A stretch of 64,000 bases of DNA, from the NCBI GenBank assembly GCA_036491115.1, contig DASXCQ010000085.1:8277-72276 (forward strand), written 5' to 3'. Source of the DNA: DATEPR01 sp036491115. Lineage in GTDB: Bacteria; Actinomycetota; Actinomycetes; Mycobacteriales; Pseudonocardiaceae. Below the pieces are notes generated by a model, which was not told the origin of the DNA, made no database searches, and saw nothing but the letters and a program-made list of their open reading frames with translations. Each line of letters opens with the position of its first letter. Position 1 is the first letter of the stretch. The position numbers and the translations under genes were made by a program. Of the stretch, positions 50,086 to 59,216 are shown in pieces.

Positions 50086-53000
50086 TTGTCACACTTCCGC
50101 CCGCCATTCGTGCTCGCACGGATGGTCGCGTATCGCACGGTCCTGGTGACCGTTCTGGTCATCACATTCCTGATGGGGGCGGTGCTCGCCGCCCTGGCCG
50201 TGTACGACGCGCGGGCGCTGAGCGAGGCCGCGTTCGAGCGACTCGCCGCCGCGGACACCTCGATCACCGTCACCGCCCCGAGTTCGTCGGCAGCCCACTC
50301 CGCCGCGCAGACCTCGGCCGTGCGTTCGGACGAGACGTCGGCGCTGGGCGCCGGCGTGGGCACCGTGACGGCGGTGATGTGGTCCAACTCCCAGAATCTG
50401 CCGGCCGGCGCCGTCCCGGGTGCGAAACCGGCCGATCAGAACCAGGCGCTCCTGGCCGGCTTCGGCACCCTGGGCGGCTCCGCGAAGCTGCTGGCAGGGA
50501 ACTGGCCCGGTGCCGCGCAGGCGGACGGCACCGTTCCGGCGGCCGTGCCGGAGGTGGTGGCGGCCTCGCTGCGGCTGGCCGTCGGATCGACCCTCGACGT
50601 CGAGGACACCATCACCGGCCGCGGCGTCCGACTACGGATCGTCGGGGTCTACCGACCGCTCGACTCCCGCGGCGCCTACGCGATGCTGAACCAGATCCCC
50701 GGCAACGGCATGCGGTCGGCGGCGCCCTTCTTCACCTACGGACCCTTCGACGTCGATCCGGCCGTCTTCACCAACGGTCTGGTGACGCCTGATCAGACCG
50801 CATGGGACATCCAGCCATCGCCGCTGATCCTCGCCCGGCGCGGCCCGGACGCGGCCTCGGCCGCGATCCACACCCTGAACTCGGCGTTGCAGAGCTCCGC
50901 GACCCTCGGCACGCCCCAGGTCACCACGACGCTGCCCGCGCAGCTCGCCGCGTTGACCACGGCGCGGGACACCGCCCGCACCGAACTCGCCGGCGTCGCA
51001 CTCATTCTGCTCACGCTGACCATCGCCGCGCTGATCATCACGGCCCGGCCGCTCGGCGCCCAGCGCGAGACCGAGACCTATCTGCTCGCCCTGCGCGGCC
51101 GCAGCCGTCGACAGGCCGCGCTCGCCAACGTCGGCGAGGCGGCCACGCTCGCCGTCATCACCATGCTGGCGGCAGCACCCGCCGGAACACTGCTGGCCGT
51201 CTTCCTCGGCCACAACGGACCGCTGGGCACCGGCAGCAACCCGGGCGCCGCCGCGGCCGCCCCCGCGCTCAACGCGGCGCTGCCGCCCGTCGACGCCTGG
51301 CTCGCGGTGGTGGGCGTCGCGCTGTTCGCTGCCGCGATCCTGATCGTCGCCGCCGCACGCAAGTTCTCCCCGAGCGGTCGGCTGGTGCGGGCCGGCCGGC
51401 AGTCCCGCCTGGCCGGCGCCGCGCGCGCGGGTATCGACCTGGCCGTGCTCGCCCTCGCCGCAGCGGCCTACTGGCAGCTGCGCAGCCTGTCCACCGGCAC
51501 GGCGGTCGACGCGCTGCTCGTGCTCGCGCCGGCACTCGCGTTGCTCGCCTGCGCCCTGCTCTGCCTGCGCCTGCTGCCGCTGCTGGCCGGCCTCGGCGAC
51601 CGGCTCGCCGCGCGCGGCCGCCGCATGGGCTCCGCGCTGGCGGTCTGGCAGATCAGCCGCCGCCCCCGGCACCACGCCGGTCCGGCGCTGCTCATCGTCC
51701 TCGCGGTCGCCGGTGGGACGTTCGCACTGGGCCAGCACGCCACCCGGCAGCAGTCGATCGGCGACCAGGCCGAGTACACGGCGGGCGCCCAGGTCCGGCT
51801 GGACATCGAAGGGTCGAGCTTCGCCTCGGCGGTCTCCGGGGCGGTCGCCGCCGACCGGTCGGTCCGGACCGCCACCCCGGTGATCCAGACCTCCGGCTAC
51901 AACGGCAGCGCGGTGCTGGCGATGGACAGCCGCACCGCACCGCGGACCGTGCTGACCCGCCCGGACCAGTACTCGTCATCGCCGACGGCGCTGTGGGCGG
52001 ATCTGGGCAGGGGCGCGGCGAAAGACACGACCCTGCCCGCACGCCCGACGACCGTCGGTCTCACCGCGACGCTGTCCCGTCCGGGTCCGGCGACCGGCGG
52101 CGGCGTCAGCGGCGGGCGGGTCGTGGTCACCGTCGAAGACTCGCTCGACCGATTCACCCAGCTCACCGCGCAGTCGCTGCCCGATGACGGGTCACCACAC
52201 CCGTTGACCTTCCCGATCGCGCCCGGCGCTGACTACCCGCTGCGCGTCGCCGAGGTCTCCCTGACCTACCTGACCCCGCGAGCCAGAACCACGAACGAGA
52301 CCCTGACCGTCAGCGCGCTGAGCTCGTCCGCCGGTGCTACCGCGCTGCCGCTGGACGGCTGGGCCGAGCAGATCCAGTCCACCGACCTACTGCAGGCGGT
52401 CACCGCGGTACAGACCGGCGGCTCGAACCTGCCGGCCGCCAACGCCCAACTGTCCGGATCACCGAGGGGCAACGGGCCGGGCGGCTGGTCGCTCGGCTTC
52501 GCCTCCGGCTACGGCCTGGTGCCGACCACCGGCGCTCCGGCGCAGGTGACGCTGACCGTCGCGCCCACGGCCCCGACCACGCTGCCCGTGCTGGCCACGA
52601 GCTCGTTCCTCACCGCGAACAAGCTCAAGATCGGCTCGTTCACCCAGGTCGGGGCGGACGGACTGAACATCCCGGCCCGCATCGTCGGGAGCATCGCGGC
52701 GTTCCCCACCATCAACGACACCGACTTGTCCGGCGGCCTGGTCGTCGATGACGACGCGCTGCAGTACCGGCTGCTCGACCAGGGTCTGCCGCCGTTGACC
52801 GCGACCTCCTACTGGCTCGACACTGCCGGCGGGGCGGCGCCGTCCGGCCTGCCGGAGGGCGGTGTGTCGGTCTCGACCCTCGCCGGGACCCGATCCGCGT
52901 TCACCAACGACCCGCTCACCCAGCTCATCCAGCAGAGCCTGATCGCACTCGGGATCACCGCCGGCATTCTGGCGATCGCGGCCCTGTGGGCAGCCGTGGC

Positions 53001-53349
53001 CGCCGCCCGGCGCGAGCGCGCTGGCCAGGAGGCCATCCTCATCGCGCTGGGCATCTCCGGGCGCAGACAGGCGCTGCTCCAGGCCGTCGAGACCCTCGTG
53101 GTCGCCGGTCCGGCCGCGGTCGCCGGTCTCGCCATCGGCATCCTGCTCTCCCGGCTGATGTTGCCCTACCTCACGCTGACCAGCGCCGCGACGACTCCGG
53201 TGCCCTCCGTCGTGATCGTCGTCTCCTGGCTGCCCTCACTGGTGCTGGCCGCGGCGATGGTCGCGGGCCCGACCCTGGCCGCCGCGCTGGCCGTGGTGGC
53301 CACCCGGGCCGGCGCCGCCGCCCGACTGCGCACGCTGGAGGCCGCGTGA
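50086..53349 (+). CDS. FtsX/MacB-type ABC transporter permease (large, first)
   Basis: A permease of about 1087 residues. An N-terminal helix (TVLVTVLVITFLMGAVLAAL) is followed by a large extracytoplasmic domain with Ala/Ser/Thr-rich sequence, then FtsX-type helices (LAGVALILLTLTIAALIITA). A second extracytoplasmic domain and the C-terminal FtsX set (LIALGITAGILAIAALWAAV, GQEAILIALGISGRRQALLQ) come next. This double FtsX layout is that of actinobacterial exporters. The cargo is unknown. The start is uncertain: TTG 50086 is chosen because GGAGG lies 9 bases upstream, while ATG 50122 has no such site. The stop overlaps the next gene (GTGA). Confidence 0.87.
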   Translation: MSHFRPPFVLARMVAYRTVLVTVLVITFLMGAVLAALAVYDARALSEAAFERLAAADTSITVTAPSSSAAHSAAQTSAVRSDETSALGAGVGTVTAVMWSNSQNLPAGAVPGAKPADQNQALLAGFGTLGGSAKLLAGNWPGAAQADGTVPAAVPEVVAASLRLAVGSTLDVEDTITGRGVRLRIVGVYRPLDSRGAYAMLNQIPGNGMRSAAPFFTYGPFDVDPAVFTNGLVTPDQTAWDIQPSPLILARRGPDAASAAIHTLNSALQSSATLGTPQVTTTLPAQLAALTTARDTARTELAGVALILLTLTIAALIITARPLGAQRETETYLLALRGRSRRQAALANVGEAATLAVITMLAAAPAGTLLAVFLGHNGPLGTGSNPGAAAAAPALNAALPPVDAWLAVVGVALFAAAILIVAAARKFSPSGRLVRAGRQSRLAGAARAGIDLAVLALAAAAYWQLRSLSTGTAVDALLVLAPALALLACALLCLRLLPLLAGLGDRLAARGRRMGSALAVWQISRRPRHHAGPALLIVLAVAGGTFALGQHATRQQSIGDQAEYTAGAQVRLDIEGSSFASAVSGAVAADRSVRTATPVIQTSGYNGSAVLAMDSRTAPRTVLTRPDQYSSSPTALWADLGRGAAKDTTLPARPTTVGLTATLSRPGPATGGGVSGGRVVVTVEDSLDRFTQLTAQSLPDDGSPHPLTFPIAPGADYPLRVAEVSLTYLTPRARTTNETLTVSALSSSAGATALPLDGWAEQIQSTDLLQAVTAVQTGGSNLPAANAQLSGSPRGNGPGGWSLGFASGYGLVPTTGAPAQVTLTVAPTAPTTLPVLATSSFLTANKLKIGSFTQVGADGLNIPARIVGSIAAFPTINDTDLSGGLVVDDDALQYRLLDQGLPPLTATSYWLDTAGGAAPSGLPEGGVSVSTLAGTRSAFTNDPLTQLIQQSLIALGITAGILAIAALWAAVAAARRERAGQEAILIALGISGRRQALLQAVETLVVAGPAAVAGLAIGILLSRLMLPYLTLTSAATTPVPSVVIVVSWLPSLVLAAAMVAGPTLAAALAVVATRAGAAARLRTLEAA

Positions 53350-56192
53350 CCAGCCCCGACGACGAGCAGCGCACCGCCTCGACCCGTGGGCGCGGCACCA
53401 TCCTCGGCGCCCTGGCCGGGAGCGGGCTGGGCGCGGCGCTGGTGCTCGCGCTGCTGACCGGTGCCGGAGCGTTCGCCGCCACCGTGGTGCCGCGCGAGAA
53501 CGCCCAGGCGCAGAGCTCCGCCCTGCGCGCCGAACTGGCCTCGGCCGCCCCCGGCACGTCCTCCGTGTTCGGCCGGTCCGATCTGAGCAGCCTTGCGCAG
53601 AGCGTCCGGCCGACCACCCCCGACAGCCCGATCTCCCTCAAACAGATAGCTGAGCCGGAAGCGGCCCTGCGAACCGAACTGGCCTCGCTCGGCATACCGC
53701 TGTCCACAGATCAGGCCGACTACTGGCAGGGCCTGAACACGAACCAGGCCACGGTCGGGTTGACGAATCCGACGCCCGTGCAGGCCACGCTGCCGCAGAT
53801 CCGCACCGCGCTGAACTACCGTGCCGATCTGGCCGACCACGCCACCCTGGTCCAGGGCGCGCTGCCGGACCGCGCGACGGGCCCGGCGGGGACGGACCGG
53901 CCCGGCTTGTTCCAGGTCGCGGTCACCGAGCAGACCGCGGCCACCTTCCACCTGCGCGTCGGTGAGACCCTGACGCTGGCGTCCGCTGCCGTGACTCCGA
54001 TCCAGTTGCAGGTCACCGGGATTCTCCAGGTCCGCGAACCGGCCGACGACTTCTGGGCCTACGACGTGACGGCGGTCGCGCCCCAGTTGGTCATGCCGAC
54101 CAGGGGTGCCCCGCCCTACTACGAGTCGGACGTCTTCGTCGGCCAGGACGAGCTCGACGCACTCCAAGCAGCCTTCGTCGGCCAGGTCAGGCTGGTCTAC
54201 GCCGTGCCGCTCAACCTCGCCCACGTGACCAGCGCGCAGGCGCAGCCCCTCGCCGACGCGATCGTCACCGCCACGTCCGACGCGGTCGACCTCCCGTTGC
54301 CCGGCGACGCCGGCACCCACGGCCAGCCGACGGCACTGTCGGTCGACCTGGCCGGTGGCCCGACGCAGCCGCTGGGCCAGTTCCTTGGCCAGCGTCGGGC
54401 GGTGGACGCGGTGCTGTCCATGATCGTCGGGTCGCTGGCGGCGCTGGGCGCCGCGGTGCTGCTGCTGTGCATCCTGCTGCTCGCCGAACGACGCTCGGCC
54501 GAGTTCACGCTGCTGCGCGCCCGCGGCGCCTCCGGCAGGCAACTCGCCCTGCTCGCGGCGAGGGCCAGTGCGATCAGCGTGCTTCCGGCCGCCGCGGGCC
54601 TGCTGCTGGGCAGCCTGGTCGTGCCCAGCCCGCTCCCGGTGTTCGCCGACTGGTGGGTGCCGGCACTCATAGCCCTGGTGGCCCTCGCCGGCCCCAGTGT
54701 GGTGGCGGCGATCCGCTACCGTGCGCGGGCCGCGAAGACCACCGACCGCTGGTCGGCCGCGGCGGCCGGGGTCCGGACGCTGCGCGCGAGGGCAGGCCGC
54801 GACCGGATCCGCCGAGCCGTCGGCAGCGCCGCGGCGGTCGCGCTGTGCGTCGGCGCGGTCGCGGTGCTGCGCCACTACGGCAGCGGCTCCAACCTGCTCG
54901 CGGCGCTCGCCCCGTTCCTGATCGCGGTCCCGATCGCCATCGGCATCTACTACCTGGCGCCACCGGTCATCCAAGCCCTGACGAGCGTGGCCGCGCGCCG
55001 GCGCGACGCGGTCCCGTTCATCGCGATGGCCCGCGCCTCCCGCGGTTCGACGATCGCCTGGCTGCCGTCTCTGGCGCTCGTCCTCACGTTGGCGGTCGTC
55101 GCGGTCGGCTCGATGGTGCACGACACGGTCGTGTCCGGGGAGGTGAACGGCTCGTGGGCGGTGGTCGGCGCGGACGACGTGATCACCGCCGGGGGCGCGA
55201 GCAGCACCGGATTCAGCCCAGCCGCCGTGCACGCGCTGAGCACGCTGCCCGGAGTCGCCCGCAATGCCACAGCCGGTGAGCTCGACGTCGGTGACTTCGT
55301 GCTCACGCCGGTCTCCACCAACCTGCCGAACGACACCGCCGTGCTCGTCGTGGACCCGGCGCGGTACAGCGCCCTGACCACGGGCACGCCGGCCGCGCAG
55401 CTACCCGCCGGCCTGACCGAGCCGAAGGACCCGCACGCGCCGGTGCCGGTCATCGCCTCGTCCCCGGTCGCCCAGGACTTCGCCTCCGGTAGCACGATGG
55501 CCATCGACGGGGTTCAGTTCCCGATCAGGCAGGCAGGGAGCGCCACCGCGACCGCCGCGCTGCCGGGCGCCCACGACTTCATCATCCTGCCGTCCTGGGC
55601 GCTGCATCGTCACGGCATCGCCGCGGTCGCGCCGTCCGTGCTGCTGCTCGACGGCGCGGCCAACGCCACGACGCTCACCGCGACGCTGCGTCGTGTCGCT
55701 CCCGGCTCGAACCTGGCCCAGCGCGCCACCGAACTGTCCGCGCTGACCCACGCTCCCTTCCAGACGGGCACCTTCGACACGCTCGACCTGGCGATGCTCG
55801 GGGCGGCGCTGCTGGCGGTCGTCGCACTGCTCGCCGGCCTGACCATGGGCGCCCGCTCGCGGGAGCAGGCGCTGGCCCGGCTGGCCACCATGGGCCTGAG
55901 CCGCCGTCAGGCCAACCGGCTGGTGCTACTGGAGAACGTGCCCGCGCTGGCCGCGGCTCTGGTCGGCGGAGTGGTGTGCACCGTGGCGATCGGGGCGTTG
56001 ATCGGTCCGGGCATCGACCTGGGAGTGTTCACCGGCACCGCGCAGTCGGTTCCGCTCCGGATCGATCTCTGGACGCTCACGCTGGCCGGCGCGGCCACCG
56101 CGCTGACCGCCGCGGTGACCCTGGCCGGGCACACCGCGGCGGCGCATCGGCGGGGCGTGACCGCGGCCCTGCGACTCGGGAACGGTGAGTAG
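53346..56192 (+). CDS. FtsX/MacB-type ABC transporter permease (large, second)
   Basis: A permease of 948 residues, similar in design to the gene before it. It has one N-terminal helix (about 22-45) and an extracytoplasmic domain to about 350. A middle helix block follows (AVDAVLSMIVGSLAALGAAV, RRSAEFTLLRARGASGRQLA), then a second large outer domain. The last helix block is DLAMLGAALLAVVALLAGLT, REQALARLATMGLSRRQANR. The xxRxxGxSxRQ elements are the usual FtsX coupling helices. It likely pairs with the first permease as a heterodimer. GTG 53346 overlaps the previous stop by 4 bases. Confidence 0.88.
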   Translation: MTSPDDEQRTASTRGRGTILGALAGSGLGAALVLALLTGAGAFAATVVPRENAQAQSSALRAELASAAPGTSSVFGRSDLSSLAQSVRPTTPDSPISLKQIAEPEAALRTELASLGIPLSTDQADYWQGLNTNQATVGLTNPTPVQATLPQIRTALNYRADLADHATLVQGALPDRATGPAGTDRPGLFQVAVTEQTAATFHLRVGETLTLASAAVTPIQLQVTGILQVREPADDFWAYDVTAVAPQLVMPTRGAPPYYESDVFVGQDELDALQAAFVGQVRLVYAVPLNLAHVTSAQAQPLADAIVTATSDAVDLPLPGDAGTHGQPTALSVDLAGGPTQPLGQFLGQRRAVDAVLSMIVGSLAALGAAVLLLCILLLAERRSAEFTLLRARGASGRQLALLAARASAISVLPAAAGLLLGSLVVPSPLPVFADWWVPALIALVALAGPSVVAAIRYRARAAKTTDRWSAAAAGVRTLRARAGRDRIRRAVGSAAAVALCVGAVAVLRHYGSGSNLLAALAPFLIAVPIAIGIYYLAPPVIQALTSVAARRRDAVPFIAMARASRGSTIAWLPSLALVLTLAVVAVGSMVHDTVVSGEVNGSWAVVGADDVITAGGASSTGFSPAAVHALSTLPGVARNATAGELDVGDFVLTPVSTNLPNDTAVLVVDPARYSALTTGTPAAQLPAGLTEPKDPHAPVPVIASSPVAQDFASGSTMAIDGVQFPIRQAGSATATAALPGAHDFIILPSWALHRHGIAAVAPSVLLLDGAANATTLTATLRRVAPGSNLAQRATELSALTHAPFQTGTFDTLDLAMLGAALLAVVALLAGLTMGARSREQALARLATMGLSRRQANRLVLLENVPALAAALVGGVVCTVAIGALIGPGIDLGVFTGTAQSVPLRIDLWTLTLAGAATALTAAVTLAGHTAAAHRRGVTAALRLGNGE

Positions 56193-56194
56193 CG

Positions 56195-57271
56195 GTGAAC
56201 AGTGACGAGGAGGCTGCCGTGCCGGCTGACGCACCTTCACCTGGTGGCGCGCGGACCGCGACCACGGCCCGGATGCGGGACGCCACCGCCCCGGCGGCGG
56301 GTCTGGCCGAGCTCGGTGCGCTGGCTCGCTCCGGTCGCACCGAGTACGGCACCGACGCCCTGGTCGTCTGCGACCAACTGGTGCGGATCTTCACCGCAGA
56401 GGACGTCGAGGTGCAGGCGTTGCAGGGCCTCGACCTGCTGGTCTCCGAACGCGAGCTGACAGCGCTGGTCGGCGCATCCGGCAGCGGCAAGTCGACCCTG
56501 CTGACCATCCTCGGCGGACTGGACAAGCCGACGGCCGGCACGGTGTGCGTCGCCGGACACAATCTCGCCGAGCTGGGTCCGGGCGAGTGGCTCGACTATC
56601 GCCGCCACACGGTCGGCTTCATCTGGCAGCAGACCGCACGCAACCTGGTGCCCTATCTGACCGCCCATCAGAACGCACAGCTGCCGATGCGATTCGCCGG
56701 CGTGCGGCGGAAGGCACGCCGGGACCGGTCGCTGGAACTGCTGGAGACCGTCGGAGTCGGCTACTGCCGGGACCGCTATCCGCGACAGATGTCCGGCGGC
56801 GAGCAGCAGCGCGTCGCGATCGCCACCGCCTGCGCGAACGATCCCCGGCTGTTGCTGGCCGACGAGCCGACCGGCGAACTGGACTCGAACACCGCCGGGG
56901 ACGTGTTCGACGCGCTGCGCGCGGTCAACCGGGACCTGGGCACCACCGTGCTGATCGTCACGCACGACATCGAGGTCGCCGGCCAGGTGGACCGGACGGT
57001 CGCCATCCGCAACGGCCGGACCAGCACGGAGACCCTGCGCGAGGCCCTACAGTCGCAGGAGGGGAGTGCCGCCGAGCCGGGTAGGCGGGAGGTGGAGTAC
57101 GCGGTGCTCGACCGCAACGGCCGGCTCCAGCTGCCGGCCCGGATGACCGAGCGCCTCGGGATGCACGAACGGGTGCGGCTCGACGAGCGGACCGACCACA
57201 TCGGAGTCTGGCCCGGCGCTGGTGTGGACAGCGGCAGCGAGGGCGGGGAACGGATGGAGCGGCGGGTATGA
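56195..57271 (+). CDS. ABC transporter ATPase with AbrB-like C-terminal tail
   Basis: An ATPase of 358 residues, longer than the usual 230-250. After a flexible start, the ABC domain shows Walker A GASGSGKS (93-100), signature MSGGEQQR (199-206), Walker B RLLLADEP and His257. Residues about 300-340 read VEYAVLDRNGRLQLPARMTE followed by RLGMHERVRL, which matches the swapped-hairpin AbrB/SpoVT fold and not the transporter core. The tail may dimerise the ATPase or bind a partner. The gene follows the permease stop by 2 bases and overlaps the next ATPase start by 4 bases. Confidence 0.88.
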   Translation: MNSDEEAAVPADAPSPGGARTATTARMRDATAPAAGLAELGALARSGRTEYGTDALVVCDQLVRIFTAEDVEVQALQGLDLLVSERELTALVGASGSGKSTLLTILGGLDKPTAGTVCVAGHNLAELGPGEWLDYRRHTVGFIWQQTARNLVPYLTAHQNAQLPMRFAGVRRKARRDRSLELLETVGVGYCRDRYPRQMSGGEQQRVAIATACANDPRLLLADEPTGELDSNTAGDVFDALRAVNRDLGTTVLIVTHDIEVAGQVDRTVAIRNGRTSTETLREALQSQEGSAAEPGRREVEYAVLDRNGRLQLPARMTERLGMHERVRLDERTDHIGVWPGAGVDSGSEGGERMERRV

Positions 57272-57990
57272 CAGGTGCAGAGGCGACGGCGACCGCGCCG
57301 CGCGGCGAAGCCGTGTCCAACGCGGTCGAGGTGCGTGATGTCGAGCGAGTCTTCGGCACCGGCCCGACCGCGGTGCATGCCCTACGCGGCGTGTCGCTCG
57401 ACGTGCCGCGCGGTTGCCTGATCGCGGTGCGCGGCCGCTCCGGCTCCGGCAAGACGACGCTGCTCAACATCGTCGGCGGCCTCGACCAGCCGACCGAGGG
57501 CACGGTGCGAGTCGACGGCGCCGACGTCAGCGCGATGACCGAACCCGAGCGGCGCGACCTGCGCCGGACGAAGGTGGCGTTCATCTTCCAGGCCTTCGGC
57601 CTGCTCCCGATCCTGTCCGCGGCCGAGAACGTGGGCGTCCCACTGCGGATCGCCGGACTGCCCCGCCACGAGCGCGAGGAGCGCGTCCAGCTGATGCTGG
57701 ACATCACCGGCCTCGGCGGCCACGCTGCCCAGCGCCCCGGCGAGCTGTCCGGCGGCCAGCAGCAGCGCGTGGCCATCGCGCGTGCCCTCGCCGGGCAGCC
57801 CCAGGTGCTGATCGCGGACGAGCCGACCGGCCAACTCGACTCGGAGACGGCCCGTCAGATCATGCGGCTGCTGCGCACAGTGGTGCGCTCGGAGGGAATC
57901 TCGGCGCTGGTGGCGACCCACGACAACACGCTGCTCGACCTCGCCGACGGCGTCCTGCACCTCCAGGACGGCGTGATCGCCGAAGACTAG
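57268..57990 (+). CDS. ABC transporter ATPase (LolD/MacB-like)
   Basis: A compact ATPase of 240 residues: Walker A VRGRSGSGKTTLLNIVGGLD, Q-loop VAFIFQAFGLLP, signature LSGGQQQR, Walker B QVLIADEPTGQLDSET and the switch His in VATHDNT. It is the standard size for FtsX/MacB-type exporters. With the longer ATPase before it, it may form a heterodimer that serves the two unlike permeases. ATG 57268 lies inside the end of the previous gene. No substrate-binding protein or membrane-fusion gene is present in the operon. Confidence 0.9.
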   Translation: MTGAEATATAPRGEAVSNAVEVRDVERVFGTGPTAVHALRGVSLDVPRGCLIAVRGRSGSGKTTLLNIVGGLDQPTEGTVRVDGADVSAMTEPERRDLRRTKVAFIFQAFGLLPILSAAENVGVPLRIAGLPRHEREERVQLMLDITGLGGHAAQRPGELSGGQQQRVAIARALAGQPQVLIADEPTGQLDSETARQIMRLLRTVVRSEGISALVATHDNTLLDLADGVLHLQDGVIAED

Positions 57991-58153
57991 GCCGTGCACG
58001 ACACCGTCAGCTCGTCCGGTCTCGGGCTCAGCCCAACGGCGATATGCCGCCGCGAGGACCGAACGGTCGAACCTCGTTCTGGCCGAACGGTGCACTCGGG
58101 TATCGATCCATTGTGGTCATCGCGCGCATGCGACCACCGGACCGCGTAGGGCT

Positions 58154-58963
58154 TCAGTACCTCAACTCGGCGAACACGCCGAAATGGTCGGACGGATGCA
58201 CGCCGTCCACCGACTCCGTGCCGACCAGTTCGGCCCGAATCGGCTGGCCGACACCGCCTGGGCCGAACGACGTGCTGAACAGGTAGTCGATCCGCCACGT
58301 GCGCGGATACACCGGCAGGGTCCACGGGTTGTCCCGCGACCACGTGGCACCGGGTCCGTCGCCTGCCAGGTCCCAGGCGTCGTGCCAGCACACGTCCCGC
58401 GCGGTCCGGCCGGTGATCATGCGGATCTCGTCGGTGTCCGGGCCCGCGTTGAAGTCACCGCACACCACGGTCAGCCCTCGGTGCCGCTGCGCCCGTACGG
58501 TGTCCACGAGCGTGCTGATCTGCGCCCGGCGGATGCTGGAGTGGTGCGGCGGATAGTCCAGCATCGTGTTGAAGACGCGGAGCACGCCACGCGGACCGTC
58601 GATCGTGACCTCGTAGGTCAGGCCGTCGTGATCCGGCGGCCCGCCCAATGCCGTGACACCGCGCACCTCGATCGGCCACCGGGACAGCACGGCGACACCC
58701 GATGCGGCGCCGTTGAACTCGCGGCCGCCGTGGAAGCAGTGATACGGGAGACCGATGGCCGCGCCCAGTTCCTCGGCCTGATCCTGTCCGGACGTCGCCC
58801 ATGCCTCCTGCAGTGCGACGACGTCGGGCGAGCACTCGGCCAAGGCGGCTCGGATGCCGGTCTGTCGTTGCCGCCACGGACCGAATCGGCCCCAGACGTT
58901 CCAGGTGACGAACCGGACGTCAGTCGCCACGAGCGGGCCGTACGGTTGGGTCAGATCCGTCAC
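58154..58963 (-). CDS. Endonuclease/exonuclease/phosphatase (EEP)-family hydrolase
   Basis: A protein of 269 residues with all EEP landmarks: Asn in RFVTWNVWGRFG, catalytic Glu in VVALQEAWAT, Asp and Asn in LTVVCGDFNAGPD, and the closing Asp-His in GVHPSDHFGVFAEL. The superfamily covers nucleases, sphingomyelinases and inositol phosphatases. The lack of a signal peptide favours a cytosolic phosphodiesterase, but the substrate is unknown. GTG 58963 is chosen as the start just before the core. It converges with the exporter operon across a 163-base gap that contains no clear hairpin. Confidence 0.88.
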   Translation of the reverse strand: MTDLTQPYGPLVATDVRFVTWNVWGRFGPWRQRQTGIRAALAECSPDVVALQEAWATSGQDQAEELGAAIGLPYHCFHGGREFNGAASGVAVLSRWPIEVRGVTALGGPPDHDGLTYEVTIDGPRGVLRVFNTMLDYPPHHSSIRRAQISTLVDTVRAQRHRGLTVVCGDFNAGPDTDEIRMITGRTARDVCWHDAWDLAGDGPGATWSRDNPWTLPVYPRTWRIDYLFSTSFGPGGVGQPIRAELVGTESVDGVHPSDHFGVFAELRY

Positions 58964-59133
58964 CCGGTCATCGTGCCACGCCGGCGGTCGCTCTCCGGGC
59001 GAGGCAGTTCGATCGGTTGTCGCTGCGGAAGCAGACGGTGTGGTCGAGCTGCGGGATCCGTAGCCGGACCATAGCAGTCCGTGACGATGTCCAGGCCCTT
59101 CCGCCAAGATCGATTCAGGCTTGATTGGTTTGG

Positions 59134-59154
59134 ACTAATTGTATGTTGACTAAT
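59134..59154. promoter_or_regulatory. Direct repeat in the AT-rich promoter region of the secreted hydrolase
   Basis: ACTAAT occurs at 59134-59139 and 59149-59154, 15 bases apart, in the only clearly AT-rich patch of the 253-base divergent gap 58964-59216. It may be an activator site or part of a promoter. Evidence is weak. Confidence 0.3.
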
Positions 59155-59216
59155 GGTCTGTCCTATTGGTAGCAACGGAGGGCCCGTGAGTCCGTCGGCC
59201 AACAGAAGGGCCTGTC

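Noticed and set aside
53166..55232. A long - strand frame opposite the second exporter permease.
   Set aside because: Compositional shadow; repeats of Gln/Arg/Gly with no fold signal.
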